Origin: Vitis vinifera
Lineage: Eukaryota; Streptophyta; Magnoliopsida; Vitales; Vitaceae
Length of the DNA: 64,000 bases
Reading direction: 5' to 3'
NCBI RefSeq assembly: GCF_030704535.1
Contig: NC_081819.1
Location: forward strand, 16,211,501-16,275,500
The translations under genes and the position numbers were made by a program. A model generated the notes under the pieces. The model had not been told where the DNA came from, did no database searches, and was given only the letters and a program-made list of their open reading frames with translations. This document shows positions 12,281 to 24,421 of this stretch, one piece after another. Position 1 is the first letter of the stretch, and the number at the start of each line of letters is the position of its first letter.

Positions 12281-13228
12281 ATGGGTCGGTCGAGGTTGCC
12301 ATTGGAGCTCATTCCTAAGGAAAAGTCTCGAAAAATTACCTTCCAAAAGAGAACGATGGGATTGAAGAAGAAAACATATGAAATATCAACTCTTTGTGGG
12401 GTTGATGCTTGTGTAATCATCTATAATTGGACGTCAGATGATCGCCCTATGGAACCGATATTTTGGCCTTCAAATCCTGAGGAGGTGAAATCCATTATCA
12501 ATAGGTACAAAGAACATAGCAAGGAGGAGAGAGGGTTGAAAACCCTAGATTTATCAGGCTTTTTCGAGGAAAGGACTAAGAAGATCCAGAAAGAGATTTC
12601 AAAATTAGGCCACCAAGGTGCAGATCAGACTAAATACCCCACATGGGACGACCGACTAAATGATCTATCAACAGATCAACTTAGGGAACTCGTGAATGCA
12701 TTGGGCAACAAGCTTGAAGTCATCAAGTCTAGGGTTGAGTTATTGAAGATGAGTCAAGCTCTGTTAGAAGGGCCTGCATCGGTAAACCCTAGTTATCCTA
12801 ATAATGCAATGCCATCAACACAGAGCTTGCATGTTCCTTATATGGGCGCGATTGACTCAATGCCGTTAGTACCAAACCCTATGACTCCTATGATGAATCC
12901 AAGAATGACTAAGGTGATGATGGCAATGATGACAAACGACAACACTAATAGTTCTCAATTCAGTGGCCCATCCAACTGCACTAACAACACTCAGTATACT
13001 CCACCATTGCAACACCCATTTTACTATGATCCCACGTCAGGACTTTTGGAGAATATAGTGTACAGCAATCCTGGACCATCATCGTGCTACTACCCGCCTG
13101 CCATGCTGCCACCAATACTTCCATACATCCCGAATCAAATGATAACAAATGTTCCTCAAATAGCCAGAGATTATGATATGAATGAATTGGATGTAAATGA
13201 TAACAAGCAAGGTATTAGATATGGATGA
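12281..13228 (+). CDS. Type I MADS-box transcription factor, intronless
   Basis: The ORF gives 315 residues. I chose the ATG at 12281 because the protein then starts MGRSRLPLELI, the standard MADS start; an in-frame ATG at 12224 would add 19 residues unlike the family. Residues 1-60 are the MADS DNA-binding domain with KSRKITFQKR, GLKKKTYEISTLCGVDACVI and IY. A helical region at about 100-170 could mediate dimers. There is no K-box and no coding intron, which marks type I. The C-terminus is rich in Met, Asn and Pro (MTPMMNPRMTKVMMAMM). Type I proteins work mainly in female gametophyte and endosperm. Whether it belongs to the beta or gamma group I cannot settle. It stands alone in AT-rich DNA. 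Confidence 0.88.
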   Translation: MGRSRLPLELIPKEKSRKITFQKRTMGLKKKTYEISTLCGVDACVIIYNWTSDDRPMEPIFWPSNPEEVKSIINRYKEHSKEERGLKTLDLSGFFEERTKKIQKEISKLGHQGADQTKYPTWDDRLNDLSTDQLRELVNALGNKLEVIKSRVELLKMSQALLEGPASVNPSYPNNAMPSTQSLHVPYMGAIDSMPLVPNPMTPMMNPRMTKVMMAMMTNDNTNSSQFSGPSNCTNNTQYTPPLQHPFYYDPTSGLLENIVYSNPGPSSCYYPPAMLPPILPYIPNQMITNVPQIARDYDMNELDVNDNKQGIRYG

Positions 13229-16200
13229 TGGTAGGATTGTCCATTTTTGCATATATACCTAGGGTTTTGTTCTTAGTCATGGGGTTTATGTTGTTTTTAA
13301 CCTTTTGATATTGCCATGTTTCCTTTGTTTCTTCACTTATTAGTATCACATTAGCATTAATGTGGGCTTGTTATATCTTTTTGCAATAGTTTTGCAAAAC
13401 TGATTTTTAGAAAATAGGAGCAGAAAATTTATTTTATTATTCAACAAATTGATAACCATCTAAGACAATTTGTTGATTTTGTTTTTCTTCCATTTTTCCT
13501 TGACTTTTTTTCATGGTTAACCAAACAAAAGAAAATTAATTTTTTTTCCCTTGAATTTTCCATGGATAACCAAATAAGTGAAAAAATTTATATTTTTTTT
13601 CTTAGCTTTTTCGTTCCTTCTATTTTTCCTCCCAATTTTCTTTCTCTCGCATTTTTCGAGAACCAAACATAGCCTAAAAGAACCTACTAATTTTCAAGTT
13701 CAATGTACAATATTTATGTATGCTACATTTGAATGTTGGTTAAGCTTTTTTTTTTTCTTTAAATTACAAATGATCACTAAACTCTAACTCACGAAAATGT
13801 CAAAGTCTGAATATGAAATTAATGTCACGAGATTGAATAAGTGAGAGAATACATAGAGACACTTGTTAAAAGAGTATGATATGTATATTGAACCCAAATA
13901 ATATTGGTAGTTTAGCATGATAGTAAAACTTGATTTGCTGAAAAGTCTTGTGTTAATCCAAATTTTGTTTCTTTTTTCACATATGGGTATTCGCATAGGA
14001 GGTTGCTAAGGAGCATGATATTCATATTAAACCCAAGTCCAATAAGCTAAGTTTATTTTTTAGGAAAATTGGCAATTTAACAACGAGAGGATATATACAT
14101 TTTTTTCTATGATAATAATTAGATTTGGACAATTGGGGTTGAATAATTTAATTTAGAACAAAATATGGTTTTAATTTGATTCACTAATCTTCACTTTTTT
14201 TTTTTTTTGGAAACAAAAATTTCCGTTGACAACATAATATCAAATTAATTAGACTTTTAGAATTCATTTTGGTGTTCTTTTTTGGATAAAAAATTATTAT
14301 ATTTCTAAAAATATAAGTCTATATAATAACTTTAAAAAGTTTATTTCGATCATATTTCTTTTCAAAAAAATATTATAATTTAATTAAAATAATAATATTC
14401 CATAACTAATCTATTTAATAAATTCTCCATGTATTTATATATAATGTTGTTATTATAATTATATCAATTCTTTTTTTTTTTGCAATAGTTGAATGCATAT
14501 TTATCTTAATAAATAATAAGTGCCATTTTTTTTATAATTATTTTAAGTAAAAGTGGCTTATCACTCACTAATTTTAAAATATATGGAAAAAAAAATCCAA
14601 ATTTTATAAATCAATTTTATCTTCATCCATTTAAAAATATTTTAAAATACATACATTTTTTATAAGTTAGATAATTATTTTATTGCTTAATGGTAATTAC
14701 AAAACTAATCTCCCTTTTAATTGAAACCTGATTTAAGATTCTTTTTCTCTTTCTGGAAACAAACATATTAGGAATATTAAACAAATAATAAATTTTAAAA
14801 TAAATTACTTAAAAATTAAATACAATTAAAACAAAAAATCTTAATTTTTTTTTTTTGTAAAAAAATTTAAATATTGACTCCATTGTATTTTCACTCTTTT
14901 CCTATATCTATATTTTCAACTAGCATACATTACGAGCCAAGTGAAAGTCAATATTTTATTTTTATTTTTTTCATTTAAAAGTTTTTTTAGTTTTAATTTA
15001 ATTTTATATTTTGAAATTTTCTTATTTTATTGTTGATATCAACAAAAAAAATATTTTTATTCAATTTTATTAAAAAAGAAAAAAAAGAGGATTCATTTAA
15101 TATAAAGTATAAAATTATTATTCATTAGAAGATTATAAATGATTTTATTTATCACTTGAGAATATTAAATAATTTTTTCATGATGATTTTTACCTCGGAT
15201 TATAAAAATTTATAATACATTTATTTGTAAGTTACTTTTCTTAATTTAAAATGATAAATTAATTTTTTAATAATTTTATTTAATATTATAAAGTAAAAAG
15301 TTCATTTTAGAAAATAATGATTTGACTTATAAAAAGTGTAAATATATTTTTTTAGAAAAAAATTAAATCGATAAAAATAAAACTAATTTATAAAATTTGG
15401 GATTTTTTAAATATATTTTAAAATTATTGAGGCAAAACCACTTTTACCGTTTATATTTGAATTTAATGTATTTTTTTCTATTTCATATTAAAAGAACCCT
15501 TCAAAAAAATTTATAAATATTTTGTCGTCCTTTTTAAAATCATAAATTTAATTTTTAATGAAAAATATTTTACAAAATAAGACATATAAAACAATAATAT
15601 AAATAAATAAATATATTACACTTGTGATGAAATAATATATATATATATATTTAAAATTAAGATATGTCATGTAGAAGAAATATAAAATAGAGGGTAGATA
15701 TTATATTTGTTACTTATTATAACCTATATTTGGTTGAACATAAAATGGTAAGTGATGAAATAATTTTTCCTATTTCATTGTCAATAAAGATCTTATAAAA
15801 GGTAATTTACGAGGAAACTTAATATACGAGAAGGTTGATTATAAGTTATAATAAGTAATAAGATAATTTATCCTATTTTATTAACTACCAAACATGATCT
15901 TATGAAAGGTCGCTTATAAGGAAAATTGTGACACATGACAAAAGCATAGTGCACAAGAAAGTCATGATGTGGAGTTAAAATTTGATTCAGACAAATTTCG
16001 TAAAAGCTTATATCATGGAGAAATAAAAGATTGAGTTAATGAAATTTGATATAAGATCAAGAGGTGTTTTAAATTCAGATTGCTATTTTTTTGTTTTGTA
16101 AAAAAATATTATAGAGGATACTCTTTTAGTTCATATATCTCTATAATTAGATTCCTTATAAAATAAATAAACTATTATAAATATAAATTATATGTCGAAA

Positions 16201-16400
16201 AAGTAATGGGATGAAAATGAACTCGTGATTTATAATATAACTTGTAGATATTCTTGAAAAAGTTATGCGAGTTGTGATTTTGATTCATTTTGATTTTTTT
16301 TTTTTACCTAATTATGATAAATTGAATAAATAAAATTAATTGTATTTTATTTTTTAATATTTAATATTTAATTAATTATTTATTTTATAATAGATTTATG
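13229..16400. other. AT-rich gene desert
   Basis: About 3.2 kb of very AT-rich DNA with many poly-A and poly-T runs and a short TA repeat near 15636-15651. No ORF resembles a protein I know. It may be old, unrecognisable repeats. Confidence 0.6.
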
Positions 16401-16465
16401 TATTTTGCGAACATGTATTCAAAAGTCACTTCAGAATAACGTAGATATGAAACGTATACTGTCAT

Positions 16466-16488
16466 GGACACGTGCATTGCACGTGTCC
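16466..16488. promoter_or_regulatory. Perfect palindrome with two G-boxes upstream of the fibrillin gene
   Basis: Arm GGACACGTGCA (16466-16476), one T, then its exact reverse complement (16478-16488). Each arm contains CACGTG, the core bound by plant bZIP and bHLH factors (ABRE/G-box). It ends 66 bases before the ATG at 16555, so it lies in the promoter or leader. Confidence 0.6.
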
Positions 16489-16554
16489 CTTCTCACGAAA
16501 TATCCACCGGGAAATTCCAACCTCCAAAACGATCGTCATCTTCTTCACTCCTCA

Positions 16555-19500
16555 ATGGCGACAGCTCTACTCCTCCACCACATTCCCTTCAATCCCCAAA
16601 GCCCTAACCCTAACCCTAACTCCCTTAAATCCCACTATCCTCGTTCCTCCACAATCACCTGCTCCACAACCACCTCCGAAGCTCTCTCCGCCAAGCGCCA
16701 CCTCCTCAACCTCATTTCCGACCAAGAACGAGGCCTCAAAACCCTAAACAATCCGAGCAAGCGTTCTGAAATTGTGGAAGCCATCGACGCCATGGCCGTT
16801 CTGGGCCAGGATACGGTCACCACCGGTGATTCTCTCTCTGCCACGTGGCGGTTGCTCTGGACTACAGAGAAGGAGCAGCTATTCATTATCGAAAAGGCGC
16901 CCCTTTTCGGTACACAGGCGGGTGATGTTTTGCAGGTTATAGATGTTGAGAAACGCGTTCTTAACAATGTCATTACGTTTCCGCCTTCCGGGGTTTTCTT
17001 TGTTAGATCAACCATTGAGATTGCTTCGTCGAAGAGAGTGAATTTTAGGTATGTGTTTGTGTCTCTTAGTTATGGCATCATATCTCGTTTGGTTACTGAG
17101 AAAATGGTGGAAAAGAAAGGAAGATAAAATCTTGGGTATATTGTATTCTCTTTGCTTGATGAAAAAAATTAGAAAAAGGGAAGGAGAATTTTTTTTTGAG
17201 TCTCGTGCGATTTTCTTTGGTTGCTCAGAAAGTGGAAAAAAAAAAGGAAGAAAGAAACAAAGTCTCGAGTCTTCTTCTTCATTTTTTTTTTTTATGTTCG
17301 ATGGGTGAGAAATAGAGGGGGAAAAATTGGGTCTTATGTTCTATTTGGTCGATGGAAAAAAAAAAAAGGGAAAAAAAAGAAGAACAAGGCCAAAATTTTT
17401 TTGAGCTTGGGTTTTCTCTTTTGTAGCCGCAGAGAATAGAGGGGAATAAAGACAACAAAATATATGTTCTGGTTGGTTGCCCAGAAAGTGGAGGGAGATG
17501 AAGAAAACAAAATTTTCAGTCTTATATGTTCTCCTTTGTTTGATGGGTGAGAAAATGGATGAAGAAAAGGAGATAAAGGAAAAAAAATTGAACATTCAAA
17601 ATATTGAATTATTTTCTATTCCTTCAGCTTCTTGTTAACCAAACATATCCTTATTACATATATTTCTTTTCTCTTTTCTTCTTTTCCCCTTTTGGCTTTA
17701 GCTTGATTTTGATATTGTTTCGCATTAGATTTACAAGTGCGGTTCTACGTGGAAAGGATTGGGAATTTCCATTGCCGCCATTTGGCCAGGGTTGGTGAGT
17801 GTTCAATTTTGTGATTGATATAGTGACATTGAATACTGTTGGTGTTTAGTAGTTTATGAAGTAGGGTATGATTCTATTTATCCTTGTATGCTACAAGCAA
17901 CATGTCTAAGAATAACATAATTATAGTATATTGGTATTTTTGTCTGTTGAACCCTTCAGCCTCTCATTGTCCTATTTGAGCAATTTGATGTTCTAATGCT
18001 ACTCATTTTATTTTCAGACTAAGATGAAGTGTGTCCACTGTAACATTTAAGCAATTTGATGCTCTTTTGCCTTTGGTTTTAGAGACTGTATGTTGGACGA
18101 TGGCTTTTCAATTGTCATTGATCAGGTTAAATTTGGACCCTGAGGCAGTATGTTGTAGACCAGTTATCTGTGGCTTTCTCTCATCTCACGTGGTTGTCTC
18201 ATCTTGTGTCTATTTGGTGCTACCTCTGACTTCTTATGAATGGACTCACTTCTAGCTCTCTGTTATTGTCTTACCACTTATCAGCTAATGTGTTGTATGA
18301 ACAGTGATGTCAAAAAACATAATGAATTGGAGATGGAGGATCACTACACAGCTAGCAAGCTGATTTAAGAAATTTTCTGATGTTATTTATTTAGTTGTTA
18401 TTATTATTACAATAGCAAAGAAAATTTAATTTCAAAAAGTGCCAAGAAAAGAGGGTGCAGCCCAAGCAAGCTAGAAGTAGTATGCAAAGCACATAATGAA
18501 GACAAAAGCAACAACTCTCTCAGAGGATCAGATTCAGTTAATGGAATGAAGTAAGGACAAAATCCACTACCCAATGCCTTTCTAAACCAAGGAAGAGAAA
18601 GTAAACTACTCCAGCAATTGATCTTGACACTCCAATCCTTTAAAAGTTCTACTGTTCCTCTCCTACCAAATGATATAAACATAATGGGGTTATTTTCCAA
18701 ACCTTCTTACACTTCTTTTCTCCAAATATCTTATTCCACCTTAGTAAAACCTCCTTCATTGACCTAGGTGGTACTTGGGCCAAAAAAACGAGAATAGCAA
18801 GTGCCTTAGACTCCTAGCTTCACCACAATGTATTAATAGCTGGTTGACTGATTTCTCATATCTTTTGCCGAGCCAACTAATTAGGTATAGATCAAACTCT
18901 TCTCCTGAGCTGGCCCATTATCAAGATGTTTTCCTATATTGCCTCCCAATAAAAAAATCCCAATTTTGTGAGAGCTTGAGAACCAAACACCCTTAGTAGG
19001 GAAAATAATTCTTCAATCTAGATCTATAGAGCAATAGAAAGATTTAATATAAATGTCTCGTCTTTAGCACATCTCTGCACCAGACTATCCTCTTGTTCCC
19101 TTAGTATTGCTACCTTGTTAAGTTGTTTTAGGAAAAATTTCGCACTTTCTATTTGCCAATCATGCAAATACCTTAAGAAACACGGGTTTCAATGCCCATT
19201 GTCAACAATCTCCTCTGAAACATCAAGAATCCAAGCATCCCTAGTAGCGGTTGTAGAGGCCAAAAAGGAAAGGACACACTCAATGTGGGGCTATCACACC
19301 ATACATTATGCCAAAACTTTATCCTTCTAGCATTTTCCACTAAAAAGTTTGTTCTTGGGAAAAGGTTGAAACTCCAACTATCCTCTTCCTTATTGCTTTT
19401 CACAGCTCCAGCCTGAAACTCTCCTTTCTCTTGCTAGAGCATCAACCATTCACCCTCCTCAAATTTACCTAGGATAACACATTTCCAAGGTCTATGATCA

Positions 19501-21600
19501 TCTATCACATTTCCAAAGTCTAACATTGTCTATCACTAACCTCTTAGGCTCTAACACCATTTTCCTTGTAGGTCCATGGACCATCTGAGCAGAGAGAAAT
19601 TTTATACTTAGTGTCCCTTCTTTTTATCAAAGCTAACAATCTACATTTCTGCAGTAAGGGTGCAAGAAGGGGAGGATTTTCTGGTTTGGAAAATTGAGAG
19701 AAAAGGAACGTTTAAGGTAAATTCTTATTATAGGTCTTTGAAGGAAGACAATAGCCCTTTATTTCCAGAAAAGGAGGTTTGGGGTTCGTATGCCCCTTTA
19801 AGAACTCGTTTTTTTGCTTGGGAAGCAGTTTGGGGTAAAATTTCCACTATAGATATGCTGATGAGGAGGGGTTGGTCTATGGCTAATAGATGCAACCTGT
19901 GCAAAGAAAATGAGGAAACGGCGAACCACATCCTAATTCATTGTGGTAAGACAAGGGATTTTTGGAACTTATTGTTTTCTTCGTTTGGGGTGGTGTGGGT
20001 GCTCCCGGATTCCGTGAGAAATTTGCTTCTTGAGTGGAAAATGAAAGGCATGGGAAAGAAAAGGAGTGTAGTTTGGAAAATGGCGCCTATTTGTCTGTTT
20101 TGGTGTATTTGGGTAGAGCGAAATCGAAGAACCTTCCTAGAGGAAGAGATGACAAATACGAGCTTGAGAAAACTTTTTCTTCGGTCCCTGCTTGAATGGT
20201 CTCAACAATTCGTGGACTTGGACTATCTATCTTTTCGGAATTTGTTGGGTGATAGGGTTGTTGTTTAGCTAATCCTTTTTAGACTTTATTTTTCTCTTGT
20301 TGCCTTGTTTTGGGCCTTCTTTGTATACAGCCTGTGTACTTAGGGAGCGCCCCCTATTTTCTGGCCTTTTTTTAATCTAATGGTTCTCTTTGTCTATCAA
20401 AAAAAAAACAATCAATCACTCCATCCAATGAAGTTTCTTCTCCAGCATACCACCCTCCATAGAAAGTCATGTTAAACCTTGTTGAGCCTCAATTGCACCA
20501 CTCTAGGAAAAACAAAGAGGAGCATGTAATAAATAGGCGAGCTAGATAGAATTTTCTTCAGTAGCATTCCCCTCCCCTCTATGTATATTGCTCTTTCGAA
20601 GAAACAAGTCTTTATAGTATCACTCCCTCCTCCACATCCCACATTATTTTAGATTTGAATGGAGTACCCAATTTGAGGCTTAGATAAGTAGAAGATGCCT
20701 TGCTTACTCTACACCTTAAAAGTGTGACCAATTCCTCAACATCTGAAACTTCACCTGTCAAAATTAAATCACTGTTTTCCAAATTAATGTTCAAACTCGA
20801 AACTCTCTCAAACTACAAAGAATCCACATGAAATACATAAACCAATAAAAGATAGCCTAGAAAAGAGCAAGCACCATCAACAAAAATTAGGTAGAAAATC
20901 TCCATTGCTTCACCACCCAACCTCCCAATTTAAACCTGAAACGAACTGTTCCTCCACCATTTTGTCTATAGAACAATTTAGGGCCTTAACTAACCAACGT
21001 GAATGGGGTTCCATTCATGAAGGGGGGTCTTATTGCCTTGAGCCCCTCGAGTGGTTAAGAAAAGCCAACAGGTGTTCCATTCGCTGACATTGTGAATCAC
21101 ACTATTGAGATACAAAATTTTATCCATTAAATCCACTTTTTTCACAAAGCATATCCTACCCATCATTGAAAGAAGGAAATTTCAATTAATATGATTGTAG
21201 ATTTTTTGTATTTTGTAAATAGTTATACTTAATTAAATCCAAAAATGGAGTGTCGATATACATAGCCAGGTGTTTGGAATTATTCATTCATCAATATGTA
21301 GTTCTAAAGATGGTTTTTAGTTGTTGTCATCATTGTTGATTGGTTTTTTTCTCATTCTTTTCAGCCTTTGTTTTATTTTATTTTATTTTTAATTTTCATT
21401 CTTAAATTTTGGAGGCAGTAAGTGGACATGCTGGCCTGTTTTGTTTTGTTTTTATTTTCGTTTTTCTATGATTGGATTTGAGGACATTTTGCTTCTATAG
21501 GTTTGAATCTGTGTACCTTGATGATGAAATTCGAGTTGTGAAGGATATAAGGGGAGACTATTTGGTTGTTGATCGTGCTCCTTATGCTTGGAAGGAATGA
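16555..21600 (+). CDS. Plastid-lipid-associated protein / fibrillin family (PAP11-like), three exons
   Basis: Exons 16555-17048, 17729-17794 and 21501-21600 join in frame (phases 2 and 2) to 219 residues, with TGA at 21598. The first ~50 residues are Ser/Thr/Pro-rich without acids, fitting a chloroplast transit peptide. Residues ~55-219 form a PAP/fibrillin domain: LLNLISDQERGLKT, then DSLSATWRLLWTTEKEQLFI, FGTQAGDVLQVID, SGVFFVRSTIEI and, in the last exons, WEFPLPPFGQGWFESVYLDD and VVDRAPYAWKE. Fibrillins bind plastid lipids and quinones at thylakoids and plastoglobules. Length and sequence suggest the small PAP11 type, from memory. Intron 2 (3.7 kb) carries nested LINEs. A second copy of exon 3 lies downstream at 31277-31376, so the transcript could also end there. 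Confidence 0.9.
17085..17595 (+). repeat. Diverged tandem repeats in fibrillin intron 1
   Basis: Units start like TTTGGTT(G/A)C(T/C)(G/C)AGAAA(A/G)TGG followed by purine-rich GGAAAAGAAAGGA and then TTG..GATGGGTGAGAAA. They recur near 17087, 17216, 17340 and 17472 with much drift. Together with long A and T runs they fill most of the intron. Confidence 0.5.
18385..21170 (-). mobile_element. Decayed L1-type LINE on the minus strand, split by a second LINE
   Basis: On the minus strand 20950-20612 reads the end of the reverse-transcriptase domain (INLENSDLILTGEVSDVEEL, then SSTYLSLKLGTPFKSK). After the inserted element, 19403-19173 reads FLVENARRIKFWHNVWCDSP, the block that normally follows, and 18700-18407 is the zf-RVT end. 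Frames are broken throughout and the 3' tail is lost. It lies in intron 2 of the fibrillin gene, antisense to it. Confidence 0.7.
19645..20408 (+). mobile_element. 5'-truncated LINE inserted into the minus-strand LINE
   Basis: One open frame (19660-20268) encodes the ORF2 C-terminus: FLVWKIERKGTFKVNSYYRS, SYAPLRTRFFAWEAVWGKIS, the zinc motif CNLCKENEETANHILIHC, and FWCIWVERNRRTF. A 3' UTR with TGTATACAGCCTGTGTACTT follows, then an A-run at 20400-20408. The open frame means it is younger than its host element. AACAATC on both sides (near 19633-19639 and after the A-run) may be a 7-bp target duplication. Confidence 0.75.
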
Positions 21601-22299
21601 AGAGCAGGAGCTTTTGCTATACTTCACGGTTTCTATAATTGGAATATATTGTGAGTGTACTTCGTTCAAAACCAATTATTTAATTGAAAAACTTGAACAA
21701 ACTTTATCTAGAGTTATGTTTTTTATGAGCTTTCTGTAAGATTTCACCTTGTGATCTAATTGCATCACCCTGATATGCGTCTTCCTCTTCAGTACTTGAA
21801 AGATGCTTACAGTCTCTTTGTCAAACACCTTCTTTCTGTGAACAACGGACTGCCAACTCAAAATGGATATGTATGCACATGTCCATGATATCTGAGGATA
21901 TAATGCATGGGGTTTTCAATAATTATATCTTATGAGTGACAGTCCTTGATTCTAAATGTACCACTATCTTGTTTTGAGCAATCCACTTTGTTGCATTCAC
22001 TAGCACACCATGGGTGAGCCACTGACTATATATCCATTCTATGTAAAATTTTCAGCCTCTTGGCTATTATGGGTGCTTAATCAAATGAGTAACCATCATT
22101 ATTGATATGTGACTACCGCAAAAGAAAAAGGAAAATTTGAAAGCATACCTTTACAGAAAAAAGTGAGGAAGATAGTTCCCATTATTTGCTTCCATTCTTC
22201 TATTCATGCTATAGTTTTGCATCCTTCTCTTTGGGTGATGTTCTGGTAGTTGCATACCTTCCCTCCCCATCCATTCTCTGTTTGGAGGCTTGCTCATTA

Positions 22300-23570
22300 A
22301 TTCTGGATTCACCATTGGTGGGGAATCATGCCTCTAATTTTCTCTTCCGTAGCTTGTTCTGTTCTGCAATCTTTAACTTTAATTAACCAATGGGCTAATT
22401 TATTCCCTACCTTCTTTTTCCTAAAAAAAATTAATTTTAGATGGAACCTCAATGGCAGGACATCTTTGACCTTTTTTTTACACCTTAGCAAAGAATATTC
22501 TTCAACACTAACATCCCTGAGGTGAGGGTATGGTCCTGTGTGGTGGAATTTCACTGGCAAACTTCTCTCTCTCTCCCTTTGGTTCTTTGTTTCTGTTCTC
22601 AAGAAACCTCTAGCTTTTCTTAGCACATGATTTTGAAGTCTAGAGCTGCTCCCAAATTTAAGGCCTTGGATTGTTGCTTGTTTCTTGTTGCTTGTTGCTC
22701 TTAAGAGAGCCAGCACCAGTGATTTCTTGCAGAAGAGAGGGAGCTATTAAATCTGTTTCTCTTGGCTTGTATATTAGCTAGCAGTTAGTTGTTGACTCTT
22801 ATCCATGATTATTTGATTGCCTTATTTTACAGGATCAATCCTTAGGAAGGCCTGAATTTGCTGCAATCTGCCTCTAATTTTTCGAGGTGTGGGGTATCCT
22901 TTTTATGCTTTTGGGGTAGGATGGGAATGGTGCTTTGAAGTATAGGTTGCACGACTGTTTTTGGTCCATTTAGGAGGAGAGTTGGTAATAGAACCTTTAA
23001 TGGTGTTTTGGACTTGGAGTGGAGCATTTGGTATATGGTAAATTTCCTTGGGTTCCCTTTGGGCTTTGTTAACAACTAATTTGTAGAGGAATTTTTCTTT
23101 CTGATATCCTTATAAATTTGGTAGCAGTAGCTTCTTACTTCAGGAGTCAGACATCTTTCCTTATTTCTTGGTCATGGCCCCCTGTTTTGAAGGTGAATTA
23201 ACTCTTCATGCTTGTTATTTGGGCAATCTTGACCCTAGGTTGTGATATTGGGCCCTCATGAATCATACAACATCCGACTTGTGTGTAGAAGGCAAATAGG
23301 TAAGGGCAATGCTGTTAGAGATGAAATCCGGCTCTTCCTCAAGCCTTTTTAAGGAATGGATTCTAGAGATATGACCAACATTATTGAAGGAGGAAACTTG
23401 CAAATGTTATCAGTTCAATGGTTAAGAGAAGACTTATCCTTGGTGTTTTCATCATCTTTTCAAGGACTTATGGATCTTTCCTCATATATTGAGAACTCCT
23501 TCCTGTGGATTAATAGGGATCAAAATTCAGAGGTGGATATGCTTGCTAGAAGGTGGCCATTTCTTTAGAA
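22300..23570 (+). mobile_element. Possible retroelement remnant
   Basis: At 23356-23565 the plus strand reads a short ORF ending INRDQNSEVDMLARRWPF, which resembles the end of RNase H-like domains (..N..AD.LA.). Nothing else in this stretch can be named. This rests on one weak motif. Confidence 0.3.
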
Positions 23571-24421
23571 TACTTGTAGGCACTTCTATGCTGGAATGTA
23601 AGGTAGCTATATATGGTTTTGGTGTTTATTGTGGTGGCAATAGGAAGTTTGTGTCATGTCAAAGTAAGATTATCCTAAAGTATACTCAAACTAAATATGA
23701 TCTGCATAATGACCATATCAAGGTCTTATAATATAAACACAACCTCTTTATTAGACTGATAACATGACATTAACTATCTAAATTGTTCAATAAATAGATT
23801 TGTTTCGATCAAGTTGAAGTTGACAAGCATAACTTGCTAACTTGTGTGTTAAAAAAAAGGGGGGATTCAAAATGGTTAAATGAGTCTATGACTGTAAGTC
23901 CCTATGTTGAACATGATTGGTTTGATAAACAGGTTATGTGGGCTGGATAACGTAATTAGGTTCAACCTAAATCCACCATGTTTATGTCACTTTCAAGTTT
24001 GGTTGATCATGTTAATAATTTTCACCTCCAGTCACTATTTTGCATCTCTTCCTCTTTTTTTCATTGATTCCTCCCATTTTGTGGTTTTCCTTCTTCTTCT
24101 TCCTATGCTGGCATTAATTTCTATAGAATTACTCCTTCCTCATGAAGGCACTGGTTTTTGTATCACATGGTTACACCATCTTAAAAATCCAAGATCAATA
24201 TAGGCAGCACTGACAAGAAACATCCTCAGCTAACTCAACCCTATTGATGGAACAAATTGAATCTATTTATTATTGCTACTGTTGGACTGATTTGGTTGTT
24301 TATCCAAGTAATATGACCATTTAGAAGTGGAAGGCTCTCCAAAAAGGAAGAGAAATTCCTCATCCTTGTTCTTGCCATCCTCTTACTTGTTATCTAGTTC
24401 TTTAAACAAAGCATGTCAAAG
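23570..24421. other. Gene-free DNA between the two fibrillin last exons
   Basis: No coding sequence, repeat end or RNA gene that I can recognise. It separates the weak retroelement remnant from the large L1. Confidence 0.5.
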
